Shown here one piece after another: positions 32,605-41,768 of a stretch of DNA of 64,000 nt (its first letter is position 1; the number at the start of each line of letters is the position of its first letter). Source of the DNA: SZUA-430 sp965227535 (GTDB lineage Bacteria > Pseudomonadota > Alphaproteobacteria > Micropepsales > Micropepsaceae); assembly GCA_965227535.1 (NCBI GenBank), contig OZ245761.1, forward strand, positions 2,232,001 through 2,296,000, written 5' to 3'. Below the pieces are notes generated by a model, which was given only the letters and a program-made list of their open reading frames with translations, was not told the DNA's origin and searched no databases. Both the position numbers and the translations under genes were made by a program.

Positions 32605-35418
32605 ATGGCGATCGGCAACGGCGCCAGTGCGGGAGCATTGGCGAGTGAGAACCGCAAAGAGCGGGCAAAAAACCTCAAACGGCATCTTTGTTTGTCGGCG
32701 GCGCTTCTCGCGCTGACGCCGGCGGCAATGCTGCCTGTCTCAACCGCCAGTGCGGACGAGGCAGCGAAAGGCCCGCCGGCTCAAGTGACGCCAGGCGCGC
32801 CCGCAACTCCGACGCCGGCCAAAGACGCCGCATCGGACGAAGCGCCCGCCGGCGAAACGCCCGCGCCGCCGCCGGAAGAGCCGCAAGCAGAAGCTGCAGT
32901 CCAGGACAACGGCAACGACAGAGTCGAAAAAGTCGTCGTGACCGCGACGCGCCGCGAAACCGTGCTGCAGAGAACGCCGGTCGCCATCACCGTGGTTGGG
33001 GAAAAAACGCTCAAAGCCGCGCGCGTGGAAAACATCGAGGATCTGGTGGCGGTCGTCCCGTCGTTACAGGTGACGAACAACGGCAACCCGACCGGCTATA
33101 CGGCGCGCATCCGCGGCATCGGCACGCAGGGCGACAACCCGGGCCTCGAAGCCGCAGTCGGCACGTTCATAGACGGCGTCTACCGCAACCGCGCCAGCGT
33201 CGCGATGGGCGATCTCGGCGAACTGGAACGCGTCGAAGTGTTGCGTGGACCACAGGGCACGTTGTTTGGCCGCAACACGTCGGCAGGCATCCTGAGCATC
33301 ATCACGAAAAAGCCGTCCCTCATCGAAGACCAGTTCGAAGCGGAAGCAACCGTCGGCTCGTACGATCAACTCGTCGGCAAAGGCATGGCAAACTTCGTGC
33401 TGGCCGAAGACGAATTTGCGCTTCGCTTCTTCGGCGTCCGGCATCAGCAAGAAGGCTACATCGACGTCAATCCGGGCCGCCCGGATGCGTACGACGGCAA
33501 TTCGAAGGACTACTACAACCTGAAAGGTCAGGCGCTCTGGCAGGCAACCCCGAACGCAGAAATCCGCATCATCGTCGACTACGCCGACCGGCGTGACGAT
33601 TGCTGCTCCGCGGCGACGGTGTTCCCCGGCAGCTTCGGCCGCGTGCCGACGGTAACGTTCCCCGATACGTCCGGCCCCGCGATCATCAACGCGATCGAAT
33701 CGCCGCTGGTCGGCAAGGCGACGAGCAATCAGGTCGATCAGCAGGTGGCGTTCGGTAATCGTTCAACCGCCAGTGACGTGGAAGACAAAGGCATCTCCGG
33801 CGAACTCAACTGGGATCTGGCCGGCGCAAAGCTCACGTCGATCACGTCGGTCCGCGATTGGCATGCCGCCTATGCACAAGACGCCGATTTCTCCGGCGCC
33901 GACATCGTCTATTTCGCCGACGACGGCACCAACTTCAACGAGTTCCAGACCTTCACGCATGAATCGCGCATCACCGGTGAAGCGGGCTGGGTAAACTGGC
34001 TCTTCGGCGTCTACTACGCCGACGAAGACTTAACCCGCAGCTCGACGCTGCGCTTCGGGACCGAGCAGGAAACCTTCTTCAGTCTCCACCGCATCGGCGA
34101 CAACCCGGCCTCCTTCCGCGGCGCACTGAACGCCTTCTTCGCGCACGATGTCGGCATCCCCGTCTTCACCGGCGCCCTCGGCGACAACGACCGCTATGAG
34201 CAGAACGCGGAAAGCTTCGCTCTGTTCACGCATAACGTTTTCCATCTCGACGACGCGCTGGACCTCATCGCCGGCTTACGCTGGACGACGGAGACGAAAG
34301 AGGTCGACGCGGTCTATCGCACCACCGGCAACGGCGGCTGCGACAGCATCGAAGCGCAATACGGCCTGGATCCCGTGTCCCACGTCGGCGCCGACTTCGG
34401 CGCAGCGTCGACCCAGGCGCGCGTCGCATCGCTCGCGTGCTTGCCTTACGCGCGCAATGCGCTCGACGTCTTGACGGCGACAACCCCGCACCACCAAGAA
34501 CGCACCGAAGACGAGTTCTCCGGCGTCGCCACCCTCTCCTGGCAGGTCGAGACGAACGTCAACACCTACGCGACCTACTCGCGCGGACACAAAGCAGGCG
34601 GCTTCAACCTCGACCGCGCCTTCTCCGACGCGAACGGCTCGATCGTCTCGCCCATCGTCTATGCCGGTGTCGTGCCGCCGGTCCAAACCGTTCGCGCCCC
34701 CGACACCAGCTTCGCCCCGGAGTTCGTGGACGCGTTCGAGATCGGCTTGAAGACGTCGTTCGACGACAGCTTCTTCGTCAACACAGCGGTCTTCTATCAG
34801 GAGTTCGAAAACTTCCAGCTGAACACCTTCACCGGCATCTCGTTCATCGTAACGTCGGTGCCGGAAGTGATCAGCCAGGGCGTCGAAGTCGAAACGTTCT
34901 GGGCCACACCGGTCAAAGGGCTGACCACCAACTTCGCCGCGCAGTACAACGACGCCCATTACGGCGACGTCGGCTCACTCGCGACGCCGGGCTCATTCCT
35001 GGCGCAGAACCCCAGCCTCTTCATGCTCGGCAACGAGGCGCAGCTGACCCACGCGCCGGAATGGACGCTGACCGGCGGCATCGACTACAGCACGCCGTTC
35101 ATCGACACCTTCACCGCACGCGTCCACGTCGACGCGCGTTGGCAGAGCGAAATGAACACCGGCTCAAACCTCGACCCGCGCAAGGTGCAAGAAGCCTTCG
35201 CCGTCGTCGGCTTAAAGATCGGCGTCTACGGCGAGGGCGAATGGATCGGGCTGGAGTTCTTCGCCCGCAATCTGTTCGACGAACGCTACATCAACACCGC
35301 CATCGATTCGCCGTTCCAAGGCTCGGCCGTCTCGCCGACCTCGGCTGCGACCAGCACCGTCGACGCGTTCCTCGGCGAGCCGCGCATGATCGGGGCGACG
35401 CTGCGGATCAAGCATTGA
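32605..35418 (+). CDS. TonB-dependent outer-membrane receptor
   Basis: About 937 residues from ATG 32605; a TTG at 32590 in frame is an alternative. Signal region LKRHLCLSAALLALTPAAMLPVSTASA, then an unusually long Pro/Ala/Glu-rich linker (about 50-105), then the TonB box-like VEKVVVTATRRETVLQRTPVAITVV and plug domain (about 108-230, LRGPQGTLFGRNTSAGILSIITKKPS), and a 22-strand barrel ending in ARNLFDERYINTAIDSPF...MIGATLRIKH. The ligand is unknown; barrel features match the large proteobacterial family that imports complex organic substrates. A TonB-C-like gene follows. Confidence 0.92.
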   Translation: MAIGNGASAGALASENRKERAKNLKRHLCLSAALLALTPAAMLPVSTASADEAAKGPPAQVTPGAPATPTPAKDAASDEAPAGETPAPPPEEPQAEAAVQDNGNDRVEKVVVTATRRETVLQRTPVAITVVGEKTLKAARVENIEDLVAVVPSLQVTNNGNPTGYTARIRGIGTQGDNPGLEAAVGTFIDGVYRNRASVAMGDLGELERVEVLRGPQGTLFGRNTSAGILSIITKKPSLIEDQFEAEATVGSYDQLVGKGMANFVLAEDEFALRFFGVRHQQEGYIDVNPGRPDAYDGNSKDYYNLKGQALWQATPNAEIRIIVDYADRRDDCCSAATVFPGSFGRVPTVTFPDTSGPAIINAIESPLVGKATSNQVDQQVAFGNRSTASDVEDKGISGELNWDLAGAKLTSITSVRDWHAAYAQDADFSGADIVYFADDGTNFNEFQTFTHESRITGEAGWVNWLFGVYYADEDLTRSSTLRFGTEQETFFSLHRIGDNPASFRGALNAFFAHDVGIPVFTGALGDNDRYEQNAESFALFTHNVFHLDDALDLIAGLRWTTETKEVDAVYRTTGNGGCDSIEAQYGLDPVSHVGADFGAASTQARVASLACLPYARNALDVLTATTPHHQERTEDEFSGVATLSWQVETNVNTYATYSRGHKAGGFNLDRAFSDANGSIVSPIVYAGVVPPVQTVRAPDTSFAPEFVDAFEIGLKTSFDDSFFVNTAVFYQEFENFQLNTFTGISFIVTSVPEVISQGVEVETFWATPVKGLTTNFAAQYNDAHYGDVGSLATPGSFLAQNPSLFMLGNEAQLTHAPEWTLTGGIDYSTPFIDTFTARVHVDARWQSEMNTGSNLDPRKVQEAFAVVGLKIGVYGEGEWIGLEFFARNLFDERYINTAIDSPFQGSAVSPTSAATSTVDAFLGEPRMIGATLRIKH

Positions 35419-35433
35419 CGCACTCAAACGGGA

Positions 35434-35459
35434 ACCGGTGCGCCGATGCGCGCACCGGT
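35434..35459. terminator. hairpin after the TonB-dependent receptor gene
   Basis: ACCGGTGCGC and GCGCACCGGT form a perfect 10-bp inverted repeat around CGATGC, 16 bases after the receptor stop. No T-run follows; it may be a weak terminator or an mRNA 3'-end stabiliser. Confidence 0.5.
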
Positions 35460-35532
35460 ACACGATGACAGAACGAGCGTCTGCTATGATGCTAAGCATA
35501 ACGCCGCGGTACGTCGGCGACTGTCGGAGGCC

Positions 35533-36600
35533 ATGAAACTCCACCTGGCGATCGCAGCATTTTTGTATCTGGCGTTCGGCGCGATGCCGGTCGCCGCCGC
35601 CGAACTCTGCGTCGCCAAGATGACGCCGCCCGGCTTCAAACCCGCCGTCGCCGCCGAGCGTGCGCCGCCCGTGTTTCCGGAAACGGACGCCGACGACGAA
35701 AGCGAAGGCTGGGTGCGCTTGGGCTTCACGATCAGCACGTCGGGCGAGACCAAGGACATCGCCATACTCGATCAAGTCGGCTCGCGCAGCATGATCAAAG
35801 CCGCGCGCCAAGCCATCTCGCGTTGGACCTACAAGCCGGCGACGCAAGACGGCCTAGCCGTCGAGCAATACGGCAACGCCGCCGAAATCCTCTACCGCGC
35901 CGGCCACGTCGGCAACACGCTCGTGCACGACAACGTCGTCGTGAAATACGATGAAGGCCGCACGCTGGTCGCCGCCGGCAAATACGGCGAAGGCGTTGCG
36001 GTGTTGGAGCAAGCCTTCGAACTGCCACTCACGCTCTACGAACAGGCAAAGCTGTCCTTCGCCCTCGCCTTCGCCCACGAGAAATCGAAAGACCTGCCCC
36101 GCGCGTTGGTCCACGTCCGTCACGCGATGATCGAAGGGGGCAGTTTCCTTGAGAAGGCCGTGGTGCCCGCAGCGCAGCGCATGCGCCTCCGGCTCGAAGT
36201 CGCAAACGGAAATTACCAATACGCCGCCTGCGCCCCGCCGCTGCCGGCAACCGACAGCTTCGACCCGACCGGCGCGGATCGCGCCGAGACCATGAAGGTC
36301 GTGGCCGAAGCGTTGAAAAAACTCGGCAGCCCCGAACCGCTGATGGTGGACGCGACCCTCACCGCCAAACCCGGCAAAGACGGCGGCGGCGTTTGGGAAC
36401 ACCCGCTCTCACGCCGCAAATTCAAGTTCGCGTCATTCTCGGGCCAAGTACAGGATTTCCAATTGAGTTGCGTCAAACAACAAACGCTAAGCCGCGTCGA
36501 CGCGGCCGCGGAATGGACCGTCCCAGCGGCAGCAGGGCCGTGCACTCTCCGCGTTTACGGCGAAGTGCGCACGACCCTGAAGCTGATAGAGGAATGGTGA
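35533..36600 (+). CDS. exported protein with TonB C-terminal-like domain
   Basis: 355 residues from ATG 35533, preceded by GGAGG. Signal peptide MKLHLAIAAFLYLAFGAMPVAAAE. Residues about 40-105 (FPETDADDESEGWVRLGFTISTSGETKDIAILDQVGSRSMIKAARQAISRWTYKPAT) match the TonB C-terminal fold; the rest looks like helical repeat (TPR-like) sequence and a C-terminal beta domain. It has no membrane anchor or proline-rich arm, so it is not a classical energy transducer. Proximity to the receptor suggests a periplasmic partner. Confidence 0.78.
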   Translation: MKLHLAIAAFLYLAFGAMPVAAAELCVAKMTPPGFKPAVAAERAPPVFPETDADDESEGWVRLGFTISTSGETKDIAILDQVGSRSMIKAARQAISRWTYKPATQDGLAVEQYGNAAEILYRAGHVGNTLVHDNVVVKYDEGRTLVAAGKYGEGVAVLEQAFELPLTLYEQAKLSFALAFAHEKSKDLPRALVHVRHAMIEGGSFLEKAVVPAAQRMRLRLEVANGNYQYAACAPPLPATDSFDPTGADRAETMKVVAEALKKLGSPEPLMVDATLTAKPGKDGGGVWEHPLSRRKFKFASFSGQVQDFQLSCVKQQTLSRVDAAAEWTVPAAAGPCTLRVYGEVRTTLKLIEEW

Positions 36601-36620
36601 CGGGGAAGAACGCCTCCCCG
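36601..36620. terminator. hairpin between convergent genes
   Basis: CGGGGA and TCCCCG (6-bp arms, 8-base loop) immediately after the stop of the TonB-like gene and 12 bases before the convergent RcnB-type gene ends. A probable but weak shared terminator. Confidence 0.45.
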
Positions 36621-36631
36621 CCAACAAGATC

Positions 36632-37369
36632 TTACGAATAGAACATGTTGTAGCGCACCTGCACGATTTCGCCGGTGTACTCGTCGATCAAAAGCGCGTC
36701 AGGCCCATAGCGAACCCAAACATAGCCCTCTGGCGGCGAGAACAAGCCGTAGATCAAGAAATTCGTAAGCCAATAATTGCGGCCATAGAAATTCCGCGGC
36801 AGACGCTGGCCATAGCTGTAGCGATTGTAGGAGTACCCGTCGCGCCAGCGGTACTGCGCGACGCGATAGCGGCGAGGCGCATTGTAGTTGCGGCGATACT
36901 GCTGAACATCAACGCGGCGGCGGTCATTGTTGCCACGCACGTCGCGACGGTCGTTCGCGTTGTTCACGCGGCGGCGATCGTTGCGGTCGACGGTATTGCG
37001 GCGATCGTTCCGGTTGCCGGCGTCGCGGCGGTTATTGTCGTTCCGCGCAACCGGCGGCGTATTGTTGCGGCGCGTATTGGTCACGTTGTTGTCGCGTCCG
37101 CGCCTATTGTTGTCCATGCTCTGCCTACCGCGCATCCTCGGTGCAGTCTGTGGCGTCGCGGGCGCAGCCGGGGCTGCAGCCGGCGCCGCTTGGCGAGCGT
37201 TACGCCCTCTGCGATCGCCCTTCTGGTCGGGCTTTTGCTGATCGCTAGCGTTGGGCTTGTTGTTATCGTCGCCGCGGCGTCCATCACCGGGGGCGGCGAA
37301 TGCCGTCGCGCCGGCCAAACTCAGGCCGATCGCAATGGCGGCGACGCGAGTCGCCGTTGTCATTTTCAT
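36632..37369 (-). CDS. RcnB-family exported protein with Asn/Arg/Asp-rich region
   Basis: 245 residues from ATG 37369, preceded by AAGGA. Signal peptide MKMTTATRVAAIAIGLSLAGATAFA. A long low-complexity region (about 28-165) rich in N, R and D with repeated NDRR/NNDRR units follows. The C-terminal RcnB domain is visible in YGQRLPRNFYGRNYWLTNFLIYGLFSPPEGYVWVRYGPDALLIDEYTGEIVQV. RcnB proteins are periplasmic and linked to Ni/Co homeostasis in E. coli; metal involvement here is not shown by sequence. The repeat region is likely disordered. Confidence 0.83.
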   Translation of the reverse strand: MKMTTATRVAAIAIGLSLAGATAFAAPGDGRRGDDNNKPNASDQQKPDQKGDRRGRNARQAAPAAAPAAPATPQTAPRMRGRQSMDNNRRGRDNNVTNTRRNNTPPVARNDNNRRDAGNRNDRRNTVDRNDRRRVNNANDRRDVRGNNDRRRVDVQQYRRNYNAPRRYRVAQYRWRDGYSYNRYSYGQRLPRNFYGRNYWLTNFLIYGLFSPPEGYVWVRYGPDALLIDEYTGEIVQVRYNMFYS

Positions 37370-37548
37370 GATGAAGTCCTTCACGTTTTGAGAAAGCTGC
37401 TGCGACCTGCGCGCGCCGCCAAAAACTCGCGAGCGAGCAAACGGCGCCGGCCTGACGTGTCTCAGTACGAGAGACAACACGCGGTTCGCCCATTGGTTGC
37501 TCGAAAAGCGCGTCGCCAACCACGCAACCTAAGTTGGTTAAGCCCGTT

Positions 37549-37920
37549 TCAGGCGTCGCTGCCCAAGCCCAAAGCGAGCAGCAGCGCCGTCTCGACTTCA
37601 CGCGGCGAGTACGGTTTGCCAAGACGCGGCCCGTCGCGGTAGCCAGCGTCGATTCCGTCCGCTCCATAGCCGCTTGCGATTACAAAGGGCGTGTCGCGCT
37701 CGCGCAACGCGTCCGCGACGGGATAGACCGGCTCACCCGCCAAGTTCAGATCCAAGATCGCAACGTCAAAGCGCTGGGTCGACGCAACCTGCAAAGCCCT
37801 GCCGACGCGACCGACCACCGCCGCCGTGCACCCAAGACGCTCGACCGTATCGCTTAGATCAAGCGCCACGATCATTTCGTCTTCGACGATCAAAACGTGC
37901 CTGCCCTTCAGCGCATTCAT
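37549..37920 (-). CDS. single-domain receiver paired with the HWE kinase
   Basis: 123 residues. Receiver domain with E13/D14, phospho-acceptor D57 (AILDLNL), and the conserved Lys in RLGKPYS. The PFVIASGYG motif is typical of the single-domain receivers that follow HWE/HisKA_2 kinases in alphaproteobacteria. Its ATG overlaps the stop of the kinase gene, so it is coupled and probably takes its phosphate from that kinase or competes for it. No output domain. Confidence 0.87.
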   Translation of the reverse strand: MNALKGRHVLIVEDEMIVALDLSDTVERLGCTAAVVGRVGRALQVASTQRFDVAILDLNLAGEPVYPVADALRERDTPFVIASGYGADGIDAGYRDGPRLGKPYSPREVETALLLALGLGSDA

Positions 37921-40900
37921 GGTTCGGCCTCCCTGAATGGAACATCGATCGTGCAGTGGACGCCCTCGTGCGCAAATTCAAGCGCGATTGTAGCGTCGAG
38001 CTGCAACGCCAATCCGTCCGTGATGAGACGCGTACCAAAACCCCTACGCCCGGCGGCCTTCACCGGCGGACCGCCTGTTTCGCGCCACGCGAAGTGAAGG
38101 CGGCGATTGCGTTCATTCGTCGACATCGTCCACGACACGTCCACACGCCCGTCCGCATTCGACAGTGCGCCGTACTTCGCGGCATTCGTCGTCAGTTCGT
38201 GAACCACCATGCCGAAGGCGACTGCCGTATCGGGGTCAAGTAAAACGTCCGCTCCCGTCAACGTCCAGCGCACGGCGTCCGTCTCATAGGGCGCCAGCTC
38301 CGTCGCCACCACGTCGCGCAACACCGCCCCGTGCCAATCACCGACCTGCAGCAGATTGTGCGTCGCCGCCAGCGCCCTCAGCCGCGCCATAAACGCGTCG
38401 CGATATCCGCTCACGGTGGTCGCGCTCTGCGCCGTCTGCGCCGCGATCGACTGCACGGTGGCCAGCGTATTCTTCACCCGATGGCTAAGTTCGTGCAGCA
38501 AAAGCTCGCGATGCGCCTCCGCCAGCCTTTGCGCAGTAATCTCAAGCACGATGGCCAACGCGCTGCGCACCCTGCCTTCCGCGTCCAAGATCGGCGACAT
38601 GCTCTTGTGCGCCCACACCGCCGACCCGTCAGGCCGCATATAACGCTTCTCGAGCTCGAACCCTGCACCGTCTCTGACCAGCCGCGCGAACAGCTCGGCG
38701 TTGTGTGGCAGATCGTCGGGGTGTGTGATGTCGTGCGTGCGAAGGCCGAGCAACTCTGCTTCGGTGCGTCCCACAATCTGGCAGAACAACGAATTGACCA
38801 GCGTGAAGTGCCCGTCGAGATCGGTCTCCGCCAGTCCCGCGGTTGCTTGCTGGACAATCGAGGTGAGCCGCCGTTCGCTTTCTTTCAACGCATCCTCAAG
38901 ACGCGTGCGCGCGGTCACGTCGACAAAGGTGATGACGACGCCGTCGATGATGTTTGTGACGGTGCGGTAGGGCCGCACGCGCATGATCAAGACGTTGTCG
39001 TCGCCGGTGCGAACTTCGCGTTCGACAACCTTGAGCGTTCGCAACACGTCCCTCGCGTCCTGTTCAAGCCCCGCATAATTCAGCCGGCTGACCAATTCCG
39101 TGATCGGCCGCCCATGATCGCTCTCGCGCAAGTGGATCAGCTCCACCATGCCCGGCGTGAAGCTTTTGATGCGCAAGTCGTTGTCCAGGAAGATCGTGGC
39201 GATCTGCGTGCTGTCGAGCAGATTTCGCAAGTCGCTGTTCAAACGTACAAGCTGTTCGTTCTTGTCGATCATTTCGGAGTTGATGGTCCGCAGCTCCTCG
39301 TTGACCGACTGCATCTCCTCCTTGGCGGTTTCCAGTTCCTCGTTGGACGCTTGAAGCTCTTCGTTGACGGACTGGAATTCCTCGTTCGAGGATTTCATTT
39401 CCTCCGTCGTCGTTTCCAGTTCTTCGATCGACCCGCGCAAAAGCGCCTTCGTCACCGTCAGTTCGCGCTCAAGGTCTGCCTCCGTGCCGTCATATGTTGC
39501 GCCGCGCACATGGCTCGCGGTCTTGACCTCGCCGGCGTCGCTGAACGCGACCAACGACAAACCGATCTCCGCGCCCTCGTCGCCCAAGGGTTCGACGATC
39601 AGCGTAACCAACCGCCGCCGCCCCTCCACCGTCACGCTCAGATTTTCCGTAACCACCGTCTCGTGCTTCGTGCGGACCGTCTGAACCGCGGCGCGCACCG
39701 CCGCGCGCAGCGATTTGCGCACGATGGCGAAGAGATCGAGGGTCGCAACGCCCGCCGAGGGTTCAAGATAAGGCCCGCACTCGCCGCCTGAGAAGCGCAC
39801 GATCTGCGAGTCCTGATCGACCACGACATAAGCCGGCGAGTGTTTCGCCATAACGCGCCGCGCAAGCTTATCGATGCGGTCCTCGGTGGTGCGAATGGAT
39901 CCGCCGCCCTCTTGTGCGCTTCGCGTCTCCGGCGCGATCGGAAAGTCGGGCAGCGTGGGCCGCGCAACATTCCGCCGTTCGAAGATGCGATTCTTCTTGT
40001 CCACGGTCACAAACATCGGAGCGTTGCGCGTCACGCCTTCCGACGCACCCAGGAACAGAAACCCGCCCGGCGCCAGCGCGTAGTGGAAATTGCGGATCGC
40101 CCGATCCTGCAGGTCGCGATCGAAGTAGATCATCACGTTCCGGCACGACACGAGATGCAGCTTCGAGAACGGCGGATCCTTGATCAGGCTGTGCGCGGAG
40201 AACACGCACATTTCGCGCACCTCCTTCGACACGCAATAGTCGTCTTCGAGTGGCGTGAACCAGCGCGCCAACCGTTCCGCCGAAACGCCGGCAAGCGGCC
40301 CGCGATAGCGCCCCGTACGCGCTCGCGCGATGGCGCGGTCATCGATGTCGCTGCCGAAGATTTGGACACGCGGCGCGCTCACCTGATTGCCCAGTGCCTC
40401 CTTGAACAGGATCGCGATCGAATACACTTCCTCGCCCGTCGCACAGCCCGCCACCCAAACGCGGACCTGATCGCCGCCTTGCTTGTTCGCCAGCAGCTTG
40501 GGAATGACGTTGCTCGCCAGCGCATCGAACGCAAACGGATCGCGGAAGAATTGCGTCACGCCGATCAGCATCTCGCGAAACAGCAACTTGACTTCGCGCG
40601 GCTCCTGCTCCAGATGCGAGATGAACGCCGGGACGGTGCGGATCTGCAGCACCTGCATGCGCCGCTGCACCCGCCGCACAAGCGTGTTCTGCTTGTACTG
40701 CCCGAAATCGTGGCTGATCCCGCGTCGGAGAATGGCGCTGATCGCTTTTAGATGTTCCGCCGTGTCGGTACGCGTGCCGTTTTCGTCCTTTTCGCCCGCG
40801 ACATCCAGCAGATGCGCGCGATACTCGATCAGCCGCGCCGGCATCTCCCCGACCGGCATCACTTGATCGACCAGGCCCGTCGCAACGGCACTGTCGGACA

Positions 40901-41447
40901 TGCCGCTCATCCCGTAGTGATCGAACTCGGCCTGCGCCAGCGTCAGGCCGCCATTCTCCTTGACGGCCCTAAGTCCCAGCGTGCCGTCGGTTCCGGTTCC
41001 CGACAGAACGATGCACACCGCGTTCTCGCCCTGATCTTCGGCGAGCGAGGTGAAGAACGTGTCGATCGGCCGGCGCGCCTCGCGCGGCGGCGCGGGCTTT
41101 GTTATGCGAAGCCGCCCGCCCTTCATCGTCAACGTGGCGTCCGGCGGGATGATGTAAATGCGGTTCGCGCTCAATCGATCACCGTCGCGCGCCTCAACCA
41201 CGTTCATGCTCGTTTGAGCGCCGATCAGATCGACCAGCAGGCTGTCGTGCCTAGGATCGAGGTGCTGGACCAGCACGAACGCCATACCGTTGTCGGCAGG
41301 CATGTTGACGAAGAATTTTTTGAACGCAGCGAGCCCCCCGGCCGAGGCGCCGATTCCGACGACCAACGGCACAGTTCCATCAAAGAGCATCTTCGACACG
41401 TTCGATCTTCCCGGCACATGGCAACAGGACGACCCCGACTTTGTCAT
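37917..41447 (-). CDS. CheB-CheR-PAS-HWE histidine kinase fusion
   Basis: 1176 residues from ATG 41447 (MTKSGSSCCHVPG); a TTG at 41489 and an ATG at 41390 are alternatives. Domain order: CheB methylesterase (GIGASAGGL Ser, QHLDPRHDS His, GTGTDGTLG Asp; about 25-200), CheR methyltransferase (about 230-485, VWVAGCATGEEVYSIA), a coiled coil rich in EE/NEEL (about 665-760), two PAS domains, then an HWE kinase (ELSHRVKNTLATVQSIA phospho-His box, HELTTNAAKYGALS N-box, WRETGGP). A sensor kinase that may link protein methylation-type domains to phosphorylation. Its partner is the receiver at 37549. Confidence 0.9.
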   Translation of the reverse strand: MTKSGSSCCHVPGRSNVSKMLFDGTVPLVVGIGASAGGLAAFKKFFVNMPADNGMAFVLVQHLDPRHDSLLVDLIGAQTSMNVVEARDGDRLSANRIYIIPPDATLTMKGGRLRITKPAPPREARRPIDTFFTSLAEDQGENAVCIVLSGTGTDGTLGLRAVKENGGLTLAQAEFDHYGMSGMSDSAVATGLVDQVMPVGEMPARLIEYRAHLLDVAGEKDENGTRTDTAEHLKAISAILRRGISHDFGQYKQNTLVRRVQRRMQVLQIRTVPAFISHLEQEPREVKLLFREMLIGVTQFFRDPFAFDALASNVIPKLLANKQGGDQVRVWVAGCATGEEVYSIAILFKEALGNQVSAPRVQIFGSDIDDRAIARARTGRYRGPLAGVSAERLARWFTPLEDDYCVSKEVREMCVFSAHSLIKDPPFSKLHLVSCRNVMIYFDRDLQDRAIRNFHYALAPGGFLFLGASEGVTRNAPMFVTVDKKNRIFERRNVARPTLPDFPIAPETRSAQEGGGSIRTTEDRIDKLARRVMAKHSPAYVVVDQDSQIVRFSGGECGPYLEPSAGVATLDLFAIVRKSLRAAVRAAVQTVRTKHETVVTENLSVTVEGRRRLVTLIVEPLGDEGAEIGLSLVAFSDAGEVKTASHVRGATYDGTEADLERELTVTKALLRGSIEELETTTEEMKSSNEEFQSVNEELQASNEELETAKEEMQSVNEELRTINSEMIDKNEQLVRLNSDLRNLLDSTQIATIFLDNDLRIKSFTPGMVELIHLRESDHGRPITELVSRLNYAGLEQDARDVLRTLKVVEREVRTGDDNVLIMRVRPYRTVTNIIDGVVITFVDVTARTRLEDALKESERRLTSIVQQATAGLAETDLDGHFTLVNSLFCQIVGRTEAELLGLRTHDITHPDDLPHNAELFARLVRDGAGFELEKRYMRPDGSAVWAHKSMSPILDAEGRVRSALAIVLEITAQRLAEAHRELLLHELSHRVKNTLATVQSIAAQTAQSATTVSGYRDAFMARLRALAATHNLLQVGDWHGAVLRDVVATELAPYETDAVRWTLTGADVLLDPDTAVAFGMVVHELTTNAAKYGALSNADGRVDVSWTMSTNERNRRLHFAWRETGGPPVKAAGRRGFGTRLITDGLALQLDATIALEFAHEGVHCTIDVPFREAEP

Positions 41448-41634
41448 GTGCCTTAGCGGCGCGAGCCGCCGTTCGGACGCTGCGTTCAACGCAACAACAT
41501 CCGTCTGCCTACTTGTCCCAGAGTGAGATTAGTACGGTAACGTACCAGGTAAGCTGCGCCACACCTAAGCAATTCCACGAGCGTCGTTTTGTTCAATGAA
41601 AGCAACGCCAAAAGATACAAACGTCGCGCGCGCG

Positions 41635-41660
41635 GGAACGTTCTGCGGACAGCGCGCGTT
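41635..41660 (+). promoter_or_regulatory. EcfG-type promoter of the glycine-rich stress gene
   Basis: GGAAC (41635-41639), 17 bases, CGTT (41657-41660): the consensus of the alphaproteobacterial general stress sigma factor EcfG. The start codon is at 41769, implying a leader of about 100 bases. No other good promoter is seen in 41448-41768. Confidence 0.8.
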
Positions 41661-41768
41661 TGCTCATGCATCCGGGCCGACAAGCCCTATCTGACTGCGT
41701 GCTTTTCAACACAAGCGCGATCGACGGCACGACCGTTCGCAATCCGCAACCAATTCAGGAGTAGCCAC

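Noticed and set aside
36750..37250. Repeated NDRR-coding sequence as a CRISPR-like or tandem DNA repeat
   Set aside because: The repetition is at the amino-acid level inside a clear RcnB ORF; unit length and spacing vary and there are no spacers.
38331..39791. 486-codon plus-strand open frame opposite the CheBR kinase
   Set aside because: Antisense shadow of a gene with clear domains; composition is Arg/Gln/His-rich and repeats mirror the kinase coiled coil.
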